Assembly: GCF_030010415.1 (NCBI RefSeq)
Contig: NZ_JASCSA010000007.1
Length of the DNA: 64,000 nt
Source: Cobetia amphilecti
Lineage (GTDB): Bacteria; Pseudomonadota; Gammaproteobacteria; Pseudomonadales; Halomonadaceae
Strand: one strand, 5' to 3'
Shown: positions 1-7,474 of the stretch, one piece after another
Position numbering within the stretch: position 1 is the first letter of the stretch
How the letters are laid out: every line of letters begins with the position of its first letter
Notes under the pieces: generated by a model
Databases searched by the model: none
Seen by the model: only the letters and a program-made list of their open reading frames with translations
Told to the model about the DNA's origin: nothing
Position numbers and translations under genes: made by a program

Positions 1-55
1 GAACCGCCCCTGTAGCCTTGCTGCAGGGGCGGTTCTCTTTGTGCGCAGGAAAAAT
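1..55 (+). repeat. 55-bp direct repeat, copy 1, with terminator hairpin
   Basis: The first 55 bases are repeated without mismatch at 219-273. The first 36 bases form a hairpin with a perfect 12-bp stem (GAACCGCCCCTG pairing with CAGGGGCGGTTC) followed by TCTTT, which looks like a rho-independent terminator on the plus strand. The repeat may extend further left, outside the window. Confidence 0.85.
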
Positions 56-218
56 TTGCGCAAAAGAAAAGCCTCGTGCAAGCAAAATGTGCCGAGAATT
101 GCTGATGAAAGCTGCTAGATCATTGGTGTGATAGACCCGCCAGGTAGGGTTTCTCCCTGCAAGAGTCGCGGATGGCCGCCCCACGACAGTCATGAAAAGC
201 TCGTCAGGCACTTATACT

Positions 219-273
219 GAACCGCCCCTGTAGCCTTGCTGCAGGGGCGGTTCTCTTTGTGCGCAGGAAAAAT
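219..273 (+). repeat. 55-bp direct repeat, copy 2, with terminator hairpin
   Basis: This is an exact copy of bases 1-55, including the 12-bp-stem hairpin at 219-254 and its TCTTT tail. The flanks of the two copies are unrelated, so the duplicated unit is the terminator itself plus about 15 bases after it. Confidence 0.85.
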
Positions 274-387
274 CATAGCCGCGAAGGTCATGCGTGGGAT
301 AAGCCATGTGTGACATGTGTGAGTTGTGTGGAAAGGCACGCATAGAGACGTCAGCAGATCCGCTGTGCAGAAAGAAGGTCAAAGGAA

Positions 388-421
388 GCACCCCTGTCAC
401 TGATGTGGCAGGGGCGTTTTT
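388..421 (+). terminator. Third plus-strand rho-independent terminator
   Basis: CCCCTGTCA (391-399) pairs with TGGCAGGGG (406-414) with one G-T wobble, and the hairpin is followed by CGTTTTT. No protein gene precedes it. Confidence 0.7.
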
Positions 422-670
422 GCATTCTCGGCGCCTTGGTCAAGCGGGGTAAAGAAGTGATGCGCGGGGTAAAGAAGAGCAAAGCGGCTGTGGAAAACTC
501 AAGATTCGTCAGTGCAGGAGCTATCCATACGAACTCGCGGCAGCTGCTTTCCCTCCCGTGTGCTGTTGGGTGACACGGGTCTCGGAGCCACCGGATGGCA
601 TGTCATGAGCGCTATCGTTGCGAGTCTTGCGAGAGCCGTCTGGTGCGCTTTTGATCAGGAAACAGTCACG

Positions 671-707
671 AAAAAAAGCCCTGCCACACAACGTGTGACA
701 GGGCTTT
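671..707 (-). terminator. Terminator of the copper operon
   Basis: A 15-bp stem (AAAGCCCTGCCACAC at 675-689 against GTGTGACAGGGCTTT at 693-707, one mismatch, loop AAC) is preceded on the plus strand by a run of A, so the minus-strand transcript ends in a run of U. It lies about 85 bases beyond the last copper-operon stop codon. Confidence 0.85.
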
Positions 708-718
708 GAGATGATTAT

Positions 719-760
719 CTTGCGCGATTGCCTTTGTGCGATCGCCTTGCGCAACTGCAG
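719..760. repeat. Degenerate 14-bp tandem repeat, 3 copies
   Basis: Units CTTGCGCGATTGCC (719-732), TTTGTGCGATCGCC (733-746) and TTGCGCAACTGCAG (747-760) align at a 14-bp period. They sit between the stop codon of the small copper-operon peptide and the operon terminator. Confidence 0.65.
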
Positions 761-789
761 GGACTACAGAGCAAGGCCTGGAGTGTGCT

Positions 790-870
790 TCATGACTTGG
801 CGAGCCAGAACCACCAGACAATGGCGGCGATCAGGCCGAGCCCTAGCAGATTGATGGCCATGCAGATCAT
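790..870 (-). CDS. 26-aa single-pass membrane peptide overlapping copA
   Basis: This short frame encodes 26 residues: a hydrophobic helix rich in Leu, Ile, Gly and Ala (about residues 4-18), then Val-Trp-Trp-Phe-Trp-Leu and Ala-Lys-Ser. Its ATG (870-868) overlaps the copA stop (869-867) in an ATGA arrangement. AAGGAG lies 7 bases upstream of the ATG (plus-strand 878-883), which strongly favours translation. From memory, the sequence resembles the membrane anchor at the start of small cupredoxin-domain proteins encoded beside copper ATPases. The cupredoxin part is absent: after the TGA the frame shows nothing similar. It could be a truncated anchor or a genuine small partner of CopA. Confidence 0.6.
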   Translation of the reverse strand: MICMAINLLGLGLIAAIVWWFWLAKS

Positions 871-3713
871 GCTGACGCTCCTTGTGAGGTGGTGGCAGTA
901 TTCTCGGGGTTGCTCGTTGCGGATCCAGCGGCACTCGGGGGCGTATAGCGACGCAGACGATTGGCATTGGTCACGACGGTGACCGAAGACAGGGACATGG
1001 CCAGCCCCGCGATGACCGGTGACAGCAACATGCCCGTGAAGGGGTAGAGGATGCCTGCGGCAATCGGGATGCCGATCAGGTTGTAGCCGAAGGCCCCCAC
1101 CAGGTTCTGCTTGATGTTGCGCAGGGTGGCCTGGCTGATCGCGATCGCATCCGCGACCCCGCCCAGCGACGGCTGCATCAACGTGATACCAGCGGTCTCG
1201 ATGGCAACGTCGGTACCTTCGCCCATCGCGAAGCCGACATCGGCCAGCGCCAGCGCCGGCGCATCATTGATGCCATCGCCGACCATGCCCACTACATGAC
1301 CTTCCTGCTGCAGCCGCGCGATCTCGTCGTGCTTGTCATCCGGTGAGACGCCGGCACGGTAATCATCGATACCGGTCTCGCGCGCCACGGCCGCTGCGGT
1401 GTGAGGGTTGTCACCGGTCAGCATGATCACCTTGAGGCCGATGGCATGCAGGCGAGCGATGGCATCGCGGCTATCGTCACGCAGCGGATCGGCCAGCCCG
1501 AAGACGGCGAGCAATTCATCGTCGCGGGCCATCAGGATCAAGGTGCGCGCATTCTCTTCCAGCGCCGTGATCTGCTCGCTGAGAGGAGCCAGGCTGATGC
1601 CTGCCTCTTCCAGCATGGCAGCGTTGCCCATGCGCCAGGTGCGACCTGCATCATCCTGGGCCTGAATGCCGCGTCCGCTGATGGTCTGGTAGTCATGGAA
1701 GGCCTTGCTGCGCGAGGCTTCGGGACGTCTGGCTTCGATATGTGCCAGCAGTGCCGCGGCCAGCGGGTGCTCGGAGCCCCGCTCCAGTGCATATGCTGCA
1801 TCCAGTATGGCTTCCTCGTCTTCCCCTTCGAGGAGCGAGACCTCGGTGACTTCCGGCTTGCCGCGCGTCAGGGTGCCGGTCTTGTCGACCACCAGCGCGG
1901 TCAAGCGACTGGCGGTCTGCAGTGCCTCACCGCTGCGTACCAGCACGCCATGTTCCGCCGCCTTGCCGACCCCGATCATGGTCGAGATCGGCGTCGCCAG
2001 ACCCAGCGCACACGGACAGGCGATGACGAGTACCGCCGTCGCGACCACCAGCATATGCACGCCGGTCGGCGCAGGCCCGAAGTTGAACCACACCAGCGCC
2101 GCGACTATGGCGATGATCATCACGCCGGGCACGAACACGCCGGAGATGGTGTCAGCCAGCCGACCGATCGGCGGGCGCGAATTCTGCGCCTGACGCACCT
2201 GGCTGATGATGCGCCCCAGGCGCGTCTCGCTACCGACTCGCTCGACTTCGAAGACCAGGCTGCCTCGCGTATTGAGCGTACCGGCGGCTACCTCGTCGCC
2301 GATACCGCGTGACACGGGCAGTGGCTCACCGCTGAGCATCGATTCATCGATGTGGCTCTGGCCCTCGATGACCCTGCCGTCCACCGGAATGCGCTCACCG
2401 GGGCGAATGCGCACCTGGTCCCCGCTGCGGACCTCGTTGATATCGATCTCGCGCTCTTCACCATCGCGGATCACGCGGGCCGTGCGAGTCTGCAGATCCA
2501 GCAACGCGCGCAGCGCCTGCTGAGTGCGGCCCCGGGCGCGGACTTCCAGTGCCTGCCCCAGGCTGATCAAGCCGATGATCATGGTCGAGGCTTCAAAGTA
2601 GAGCCCGCGCGCCGCCGGGGGCACACTGTCGGGAAACAGCAGCACGCCCATGGAGTAAAGCCATGCCGCCCCGGTACCGAGCGCCACCAACGTATCCATG
2701 TTGGCCTGATGGTGCGTGAAGGCCTTCCAGGCGCTGGTGAAGAAGCTGCGTCCTGCCGTGGCGAGCACGCCCAGCACGGCGACGCCGATCGCCAGCCACA
2801 CCCCGCGTTCGAGCCCCTCGAAGCCGGGGTGATGGAAGAACATGCTGATCATCAGGGGGATGCCAATGCCCAGTGACAGCACGCTGTCACGGACACGAGA
2901 GCGATATTCCTGATCGGCGTCCTCTTGCTGTTGCTGCTCACCGGCCTGCGCGTCTTCCACCAGGCTTGCCCCGTAGCCGACACCCTCGATGGCAGAGACG
3001 ATCTCGTCGGGAGCGAGGCGGCTCGTGACCTGGGCGGTGCGCGAGGCGAAGTTGACCTGCGCCTGCTCCACTCCATCCAGGCCATCCAGTGCCTTCTGGA
3101 TCGTTGCCACGCAGCTGGCGCAGGTGACGCCGGACAGTGAGAACTCGGCGCTTGCGCTATCGGCTGGCTGACTCTCAGTCGCTGTCTTGTTCGCAGCACC
3201 TGACGCGTTCGCAGCGCCTGACTTGCTCGCAACGACCGGCGTATCAGCAGCCGGCGCGGCTTGAGCTTCATCCTCCTCGGCGGGGGCCTCAAGCGAATAG
3301 TCCGTCTCGAGGATGATTCTCTCGAGCAACCCGCGCGGCAGACAGGTGTCCACGTCGAGAGTGTCTTCTTTCGGCGTGCCACTGACTTGCGCGGTGTCAT
3401 CCCAGTGCTGGATGGCCTCGCGCAATCTGGCGACGCACTTCTGGCAGTGCATGCCGTACACCGACAGATCGTGATGGGCGCGTTCCGGCAGGGTTTCCTC
3501 CTTGAGGGGGTAGCCGCTGTCTGCCGCGACTTCCTGCAGTGCCGTGGATGACAGCTGGCTGTGCATCAGCAACAGCTCTGCATCAGGTGCGCCGAGCAAC
3601 TCGGCCTGCGGGTCCTGCGCCTGCAGGGCACGACGAATCCTGCTGACACAGCCCTGACAATGGATGCCTGGCGCCTGCAGAAGGCGTGTCTCGGGAAGTG
3701 ATGTGGTCATCAT
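867..3713 (-). CDS. copA: Cu(I)-exporting P1B-type ATPase CopA
   Basis: This inner-membrane ATPase exports Cu(I) from the cytoplasm. The 948-residue protein starts with three heavy-metal-binding domains, with metal loops GIHCQGC (about 16-22), GMHCQKC (about 87-93) and GVTCASC (about 195-201). The transmembrane CPC motif lies at 566-568 and the phosphorylation motif DKTGT at 610-614; MLTGDNP and the hinge GDGINDAP follow. GYN and MSLSS in the last two helices are the signature of Cu(I) pumps. Domain 3 is preceded by an Ala/Ser-rich linker made of 18-bp DNA repeats (3189-3242). The start is chosen at an ATG overlapping the regulator's TGA stop (ATGATG), because the longer open frame only reads back through that gene. 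Three metal-binding domains make it longer than most bacterial CopA proteins. Confidence 0.95.
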   Translation of the reverse strand: MMTTSLPETRLLQAPGIHCQGCVSRIRRALQAQDPQAELLGAPDAELLLMHSQLSSTALQEVAADSGYPLKEETLPERAHHDLSVYGMHCQKCVARLREAIQHWDDTAQVSGTPKEDTLDVDTCLPRGLLERIILETDYSLEAPAEEDEAQAAPAADTPVVASKSGAANASGAANKTATESQPADSASAEFSLSGVTCASCVATIQKALDGLDGVEQAQVNFASRTAQVTSRLAPDEIVSAIEGVGYGASLVEDAQAGEQQQQEDADQEYRSRVRDSVLSLGIGIPLMISMFFHHPGFEGLERGVWLAIGVAVLGVLATAGRSFFTSAWKAFTHHQANMDTLVALGTGAAWLYSMGVLLFPDSVPPAARGLYFEASTMIIGLISLGQALEVRARGRTQQALRALLDLQTRTARVIRDGEEREIDINEVRSGDQVRIRPGERIPVDGRVIEGQSHIDESMLSGEPLPVSRGIGDEVAAGTLNTRGSLVFEVERVGSETRLGRIISQVRQAQNSRPPIGRLADTISGVFVPGVMIIAIVAALVWFNFGPAPTGVHMLVVATAVLVIACPCALGLATPISTMIGVGKAAEHGVLVRSGEALQTASRLTALVVDKTGTLTRGKPEVTEVSLLEGEDEEAILDAAYALERGSEHPLAAALLAHIEARRPEASRSKAFHDYQTISGRGIQAQDDAGRTWRMGNAAMLEEAGISLAPLSEQITALEENARTLILMARDDELLAVFGLADPLRDDSRDAIARLHAIGLKVIMLTGDNPHTAAAVARETGIDDYRAGVSPDDKHDEIARLQQEGHVVGMVGDGINDAPALALADVGFAMGEGTDVAIETAGITLMQPSLGGVADAIAISQATLRNIKQNLVGAFGYNLIGIPIAAGILYPFTGMLLSPVIAGLAMSLSSVTVVTNANRLRRYTPPSAAGSATSNPENTATTSQGASA
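3189..3242. repeat. 18-bp tandem repeat in the copA linker
   Basis: Three successive 18-bp units begin GTTCGCAGC, GTTCGCAGC and GCTCGCAAC. They encode the Ser-Gly-Ala-Ala-Asn-type linker between the second and third metal-binding domains of CopA. Confidence 0.6.
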
Positions 3714-4165
3714 GATTGCCCCCCGTCGCGGCGTTTGGAAGTGGAAGCGGTGTCGGGCATGTCCTGCGGAAAGCCTTCGATCAGACAGCACACGCTGTTG
3801 CCGTCCGGCACGCCATCCGGCAGGTCCTGCCAGCAATCCAGCGCGTGCTCCATGCGCTCTGCCAGGGCTTCCAGCTCACGAATGCGCTCGCGCACTCTCG
3901 GCAGGTGCTGTCGCAGCAGGTCACGCACCAGCGGGCACGGCGAGTCGTGCTGGTCCGCCTGCTCGAGAATCTGTTTGATGTCGGCAAGGCTGAAGCCCAG
4001 CTGGCGTGCCTGACTGATGAATTTGAGGCGTACCAGCGCCTGCTCATCGAAGCGCTGGTAGTTGTTGACGGGATCACGTCGGGCCGTGATCAGCCCCTGG
4101 CGCGTGTAATGGCGAACGGTTTCGGCGGTGACGCCCCCCGCGCGGGCCAGTTCAGCGACTTTCAT
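3710..4165 (-). CDS. MerR-family metal-responsive regulator (CueR/ZntR-like)
   Basis: This 151-residue regulator controls the copper operon and probably itself. It has an N-terminal MerR winged helix (MKVAELARAGGVTAETVRHY), a YQRF wing, then a dimerisation helix and a cysteine-containing metal loop. Potential ligands are Cys77, one Cys in DCWQ, and a CC pair in SVCCLIE near the C-terminus. In an ungapped alignment with E. coli CueR from memory, Cys77 replaces Ser77; a cysteine there is typical of divalent-metal sensors such as ZntR and MerR. The stop overlaps the copA start. AGGAGA precedes the ATG. Context argues for copper, the cysteine pattern for a broader or different metal response, so I give no symbol. 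Confidence 0.85.
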   Translation of the reverse strand: MKVAELARAGGVTAETVRHYTRQGLITARRDPVNNYQRFDEQALVRLKFISQARQLGFSLADIKQILEQADQHDSPCPLVRDLLRQHLPRVRERIRELEALAERMEHALDCWQDLPDGVPDGNSVCCLIEGFPQDMPDTASTSKRRDGGQS

Positions 4166-4255
4166 TGCATCATCTCCTGGTGATCAAGAGTGGCGGAGAG
4201 AGCATTCGGCTGCCCTGAAGGTCTGTCGGCAGCCAATGTTCCGTGACTGATCATC

Positions 4256-4287
4256 AGTGTAAGACTTATGTGTTGCACATAGGTCAA
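4256..4287 (-). promoter_or_regulatory. MerR-type promoter and operator of the copper operon
   Basis: Reading on the minus strand there is a -35 TTGACC (4287-4282) and a -10 TACACT (4261-4256) separated by 20 bp, or TTACAC with 19 bp. This long spacer is typical of MerR-activated promoters. The spacer carries a dyad, ACTTATGTG-TTG-CACATAGGT on the plus strand (4264-4284), with one mismatch. It points into the regulator-copA unit. Confidence 0.8.
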
Positions 4288-4596
4288 GCGAGCCAATACA
4301 TACGAAAAAGCTGATGTTCGACCAATAGGCTAGAGGGGGGAGCAGAGGAGGCTGTCGTGTTTTAAACGCTGGAGACAAGGCACTAAATCGTCGTCAGGTC
4401 ATGGGCTTAGCAGCACGTGACAGTGCAGACATGAATGAAAGTTCCCTGAATACTAGAAATCTCCCTATTCAAACAAACGTTCGCCCTTGACTTGAACGCA
4501 CGACTCGCCCAAAACGTAGGTGACAGAGCTATGCATCAACGAATGATAACAACAACATGCGGCTCTCCAGCCACCTGCAATGGGACGCCATCCATA
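4288..4596. other. Intergenic region upstream of the FadL-type gene
   Basis: Apart from the copper promoter to its left, this stretch contains a CAAAC-N4-GTTCG element (4470-4483) next to TTGACT (4487-4492). I see no gene in it and no convincing matching -10. Confidence 0.4.
4470..4483 (+). promoter_or_regulatory. Possible PsrA-like operator upstream of fadL-type gene
   Basis: CAAAC-AAAC-GTTCG resembles the pseudomonad fatty-acid regulator PsrA site (G/CAAAC, 2-4 bases, GTTTG/C) with one mismatch. It abuts a TTGACT hexamer. The match is short and could be chance. Confidence 0.25.
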
Positions 4597-5862
4597 ATGA
4601 AAAACAAGATGAACAAACTCACCCTCGGGGTCGCTCTGGCAACGGTAGCCACGGCTTATGCCGGTGGCGTTCACGCGGGGGCCTTCCAGCTGAACGAGCA
4701 GAGTGTCAGTACCCAGGGCACCTCCTTCGCCGGGCGCGCCTCGAATGCCAATGATGCCTCCACCGTGTTCGGCAATCCGGCCGGCATGTCCTTCCTGGAT
4801 CGTGCCCAGATCACCGGCGGTGTGACCTATCTGGACGTCAATACCGATATTGATGTCGCCAGCGCGAATGATGCACTCGGTCGGCCAGTCTCTGGCGGAG
4901 ATGACGGTGACATGGTGCCGGGGGCGGCAGTGCCTTCCTTCTATTACGTGCAGCCGATGAATGATCGGGTAGCACTGGGCTTCGGGGTCTACGCGCCCTT
5001 TGGCGTGATCACCGATTATGGTTCTGATTTCCGCGGCCGTTATTTCGCCAATTACAGTGAAGTCGAGGTGGTCACCGCCCAGCCGACCATCTCCTACCGT
5101 ATCAATGACAAGTGGGCCATCGGCGCCGGTGTGACCTACAACAGTATCAAGGGTGAGTTGACGTCGAATACTCTCGATGTCGGCGCAGGCGATGGCAAGG
5201 TCAAGATCAAGGGCGACGATGCCGCCTGGGGCTACAACGTCGGGGTCATCTTCCAGCCGGTGGAAAGTACCCGTCTCGGTCTGTCCTATCGCTCCAAGGT
5301 GGATTACAGCCTGGACGGCGAGGCCAAGTACAACAATGTCTTCACTGGCGCGGGCTTCGCGAATACCGAGCAGGATGCGTCGCTGGACGTGACCTTGCCG
5401 GAAAGCATCGACTTCTCCGTGACGCACAAGCTGGATGATCGCTGGACGCTGATGGCGGGCGTGACCTGGGTGCACTGGAGCCGCTTCGACGAGATCGCGG
5501 TGGAAGTCGACAACATGAGCGACATCGTCGAGGAGCAGGGCTACGAGGATAGCTGGCAGTACGCGGTCGGTCTGAGCTATCAGCTCAATCCGCAGTGGGT
5601 GCTGCGCACCGGCATGGCCTTCGATGACAGCCCGACCGTGGATGAGCATCGCAGCGCGCGTATCCCGTCCGGGGATCGCACCATCTTCTCGCTGGGGGCC
5701 GGCTGGACGCCGATGCCGGAGCTGACCATCGACATGGCCTACACCTACCTGTGGGAAGAGACGGCCACCGTCAGCCTGAGCGAGCCCAACCGTGGCACCT
5801 ATGAAGCCGATTACGAGAATGAAGCGCATGGCTTCGGTCTCGGCGCGACCTATCGCTTCTGA
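4597..5862 (+). CDS. FadL/OmpP1/TodX-type outer-membrane channel
   Basis: This is a predicted outer-membrane beta-barrel that lets long-chain fatty acids or other hydrophobic compounds in. The 421-residue frame has a signal peptide (LGVALATVATAYAGGVHAG) and then the FadL N-terminal hatch, GAFQLNEQSVSTQGTSFAG followed by NPAGMSFLD. It ends in an aromatic barrel terminus, FGLGATYRF. I chose the ATG just before the signal peptide; the frame stays open 35 codons upstream, but that part is not signal-like and no strong ribosome site marks either. The substrate cannot be told from sequence. A palindromic terminator follows at 5921. Confidence 0.9.
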   Translation: MKNKMNKLTLGVALATVATAYAGGVHAGAFQLNEQSVSTQGTSFAGRASNANDASTVFGNPAGMSFLDRAQITGGVTYLDVNTDIDVASANDALGRPVSGGDDGDMVPGAAVPSFYYVQPMNDRVALGFGVYAPFGVITDYGSDFRGRYFANYSEVEVVTAQPTISYRINDKWAIGAGVTYNSIKGELTSNTLDVGAGDGKVKIKGDDAAWGYNVGVIFQPVESTRLGLSYRSKVDYSLDGEAKYNNVFTGAGFANTEQDASLDVTLPESIDFSVTHKLDDRWTLMAGVTWVHWSRFDEIAVEVDNMSDIVEEQGYEDSWQYAVGLSYQLNPQWVLRTGMAFDDSPTVDEHRSARIPSGDRTIFSLGAGWTPMPELTIDMAYTYLWEETATVSLSEPNRGTYEADYENEAHGFGLGATYRF

Positions 5863-5920
5863 GTACGTAGCGGCTGAAGCGCTGAGCTGATCTCGGGACA
5901 ACCGATACAACTGATACAGA

Positions 5921-5950
5921 AACGCCCGGTCATATGACCGGGCGTTTTTT
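5921..5950 (+). terminator. Palindromic terminator after the FadL-type gene
   Basis: A perfect 26-base palindrome, AACGCCCGGTCAT plus its complement (5921-5946), is followed by a T run. It may also serve the converging porin gene, though the T run on that side is poorer. Confidence 0.85.
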
Positions 5951-6038
5951 GTCGTCCCTGCCGGGTTCATCAGGCAAGGGCGGAACTATCGCCTCAGCGC
6001 GAGCATTGGCGAACCGTCACCAGCGTCTGACATGACGA

Positions 6039-7232
6039 TCAGAAGTCGTAACGCGCGAGAAACATCAGCTGGTCGCGGTCGGCGCTGTACTCGCTGCCGT
6101 CTGACTGGCGGCTGTTGTCGAAGCGATATTCGGTGGCCAGCGTCAGGTCCTTGACCCGCCAGGCCGCGCCCAGAATCTGATAGGCGTAGCGTGCTTCGCT
6201 GTCGGCGTCCTCCAGGTGATTCAAGCCACCGTAGAGCTCGACACTGTCATCGCCCCAGATGACCTCCTTGAACTTGTAGTTGACCACGAATTCCGCGCCG
6301 CGCGCCTTGTCGACGAAGGTTTCCGAGGAGTCCAGGGTGCTGCCGGCGATGTGGTTGCGATACTCCCCGCCGACGAGGGCGATGTACCAGTTGCCCGGTG
6401 ACCAGTGACCGCCGAGCAGCCAGGCATCGATATCGCCGTTCTCGCTGTTGCCGCTCTCGTAGTCGCTCAGCTCCGTATGGTGGAAGACGCCGCCCACCGT
6501 GAAGTCCTCGTTCGGGTGCCAGTTGAGCGCGGCTTCATAGCTGTAGTCACGCTCATACCCCGAGTACTCGGTCTCGGTGGTGAAGACGCCATCCTCGAAG
6601 AGTGAGGTCTCGTTGCTGTGCTGGCCATCATGGCCGAGCTGGTAGAGCAGGCCGACAGTGACGTCGTCGAAGCTCTTCTTCCAGTAGAGCGAGTTGTCCG
6701 GCCGCCCCGTGCCATGCAGGCCGCCATCACCGCTGCGGCCTTCGAAGGTGCCGGATGCCTCGCCACCATTGATCCAGAACCAGTCGGTGTTGACGGCCAC
6801 CATGTCGTACCAGGGGCCATACTGCTTGCCGACCGTGAAGCTGCCCCATTTCTCGTGGGCCGCTCCGGCATAGAGCATGCGCTTGTAGTGAGCATCGGTG
6901 CCGTCCTTGAATCAGGGATCGAAGCCCCATTCGGCGCGGATGATGGAGCTCCAGCCCTGCTCGAACTGATGCTCGTGGATCAGGCGCACCCGCGAGCCGC
7001 CGTTGTAGATCTCATCGTGTGCGCCATCCTGGATCACCGCAAACGCCGCCAGGCGGCCACTGAACTCGACGCGGTCGGTATCCGTCTTGTAGACCTCGAT
7101 GGCCTGGGCCATGGGGCTCATGCTCAGCAGTCCCGTGCCGAGCAGGGCTGCGCCAATCGCGTGACGCAGTCGTGAGTGAGTGTGAAGGGGGATGCTGGCT
7201 GTTGTTGTAGGTTGCATCGTCATCCTGGGCAT
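6039..7232 (-). pseudogene. General porin with premature in-frame TGA
   Basis: The frame encodes a trimeric Gram-negative porin: a signal peptide (AIGAALLGTGLLSMSPMAQA), first strand VEFSGRLAAFAVIQDG, a GPWYDM constriction-loop-like segment, and a terminal strand ending LARYDF. An in-frame TGA at 6914-6912 interrupts it after codon 106 (EWGFDP, stop, FKDGTD). The frame then continues unbroken for 290 codons, so this is a single nonsense change and not a frameshift. It is either a recent pseudogene or a base-call error. The rest keeps perfect porin features, which fits a recent event. The start is an ATG preceded by GGAAAG; two nearby ATGs are alternatives. Confidence 0.8.
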
Positions 7233-7428
7233 GTCTTTCCATCGGTGTGGGTAATGCCGGAGCGTCCTGCTCCGGCCTCGGTCGGGTGCAAGCACCCGGT
7301 TGGCAGCCAATGTCGATTCGTGTGAGCGACTCGGCTGCCCTTGCCCGGGGCGAGGCCGGGCGCTCATCGCCATCCTTCAGGCAGGCAGTGATGAGGCCCT
7401 GCGCCTTTTCTCAGGCAAAGCGGGGTCT

Positions 7429-7452
7429 TGATGGGCGCCGCAGCGCCCATCA
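7429..7452 (-). terminator. Hairpin downstream of the peptide transporter operon
   Basis: TGATGGGCGC and GCGCCCATCA pair around a short loop about 25 bases past the ATPase stop codon. There is no clear T run, so termination is only likely. Confidence 0.45.
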
Positions 7453-7474
7453 GGCATGTCGTCTTTTCAGGGTG

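Larger units (their letters stand above)
1..789. other. Gene-free region with three terminator hairpins
   Basis: I find no convincing protein gene here: the open frames lack ribosome binding sites and familiar motifs. The stretch holds two identical 55-bp repeats that each contain a terminator hairpin, a third plus-strand terminator near 388-421, a 20-bp-period direct repeat (GCGGGGTAAAGAAG at 444-457 and 464-477), and the minus-strand terminator of the copper operon near 671-707. Between 719 and 760 there are three degenerate 14-bp tandem units. Untranslated RNAs are possible but no promoter is obvious. Confidence 0.6.

Noticed and set aside
212..400. 62-codon minus-strand frame across the second 55-bp repeat
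   Set aside because: It reads through a terminator hairpin and has no family-like sequence.
4465..5970. 501-codon frame opposite the FadL-type gene
   Set aside because: Antisense shadow; the plus frame has signal peptide, FadL motifs and terminator.
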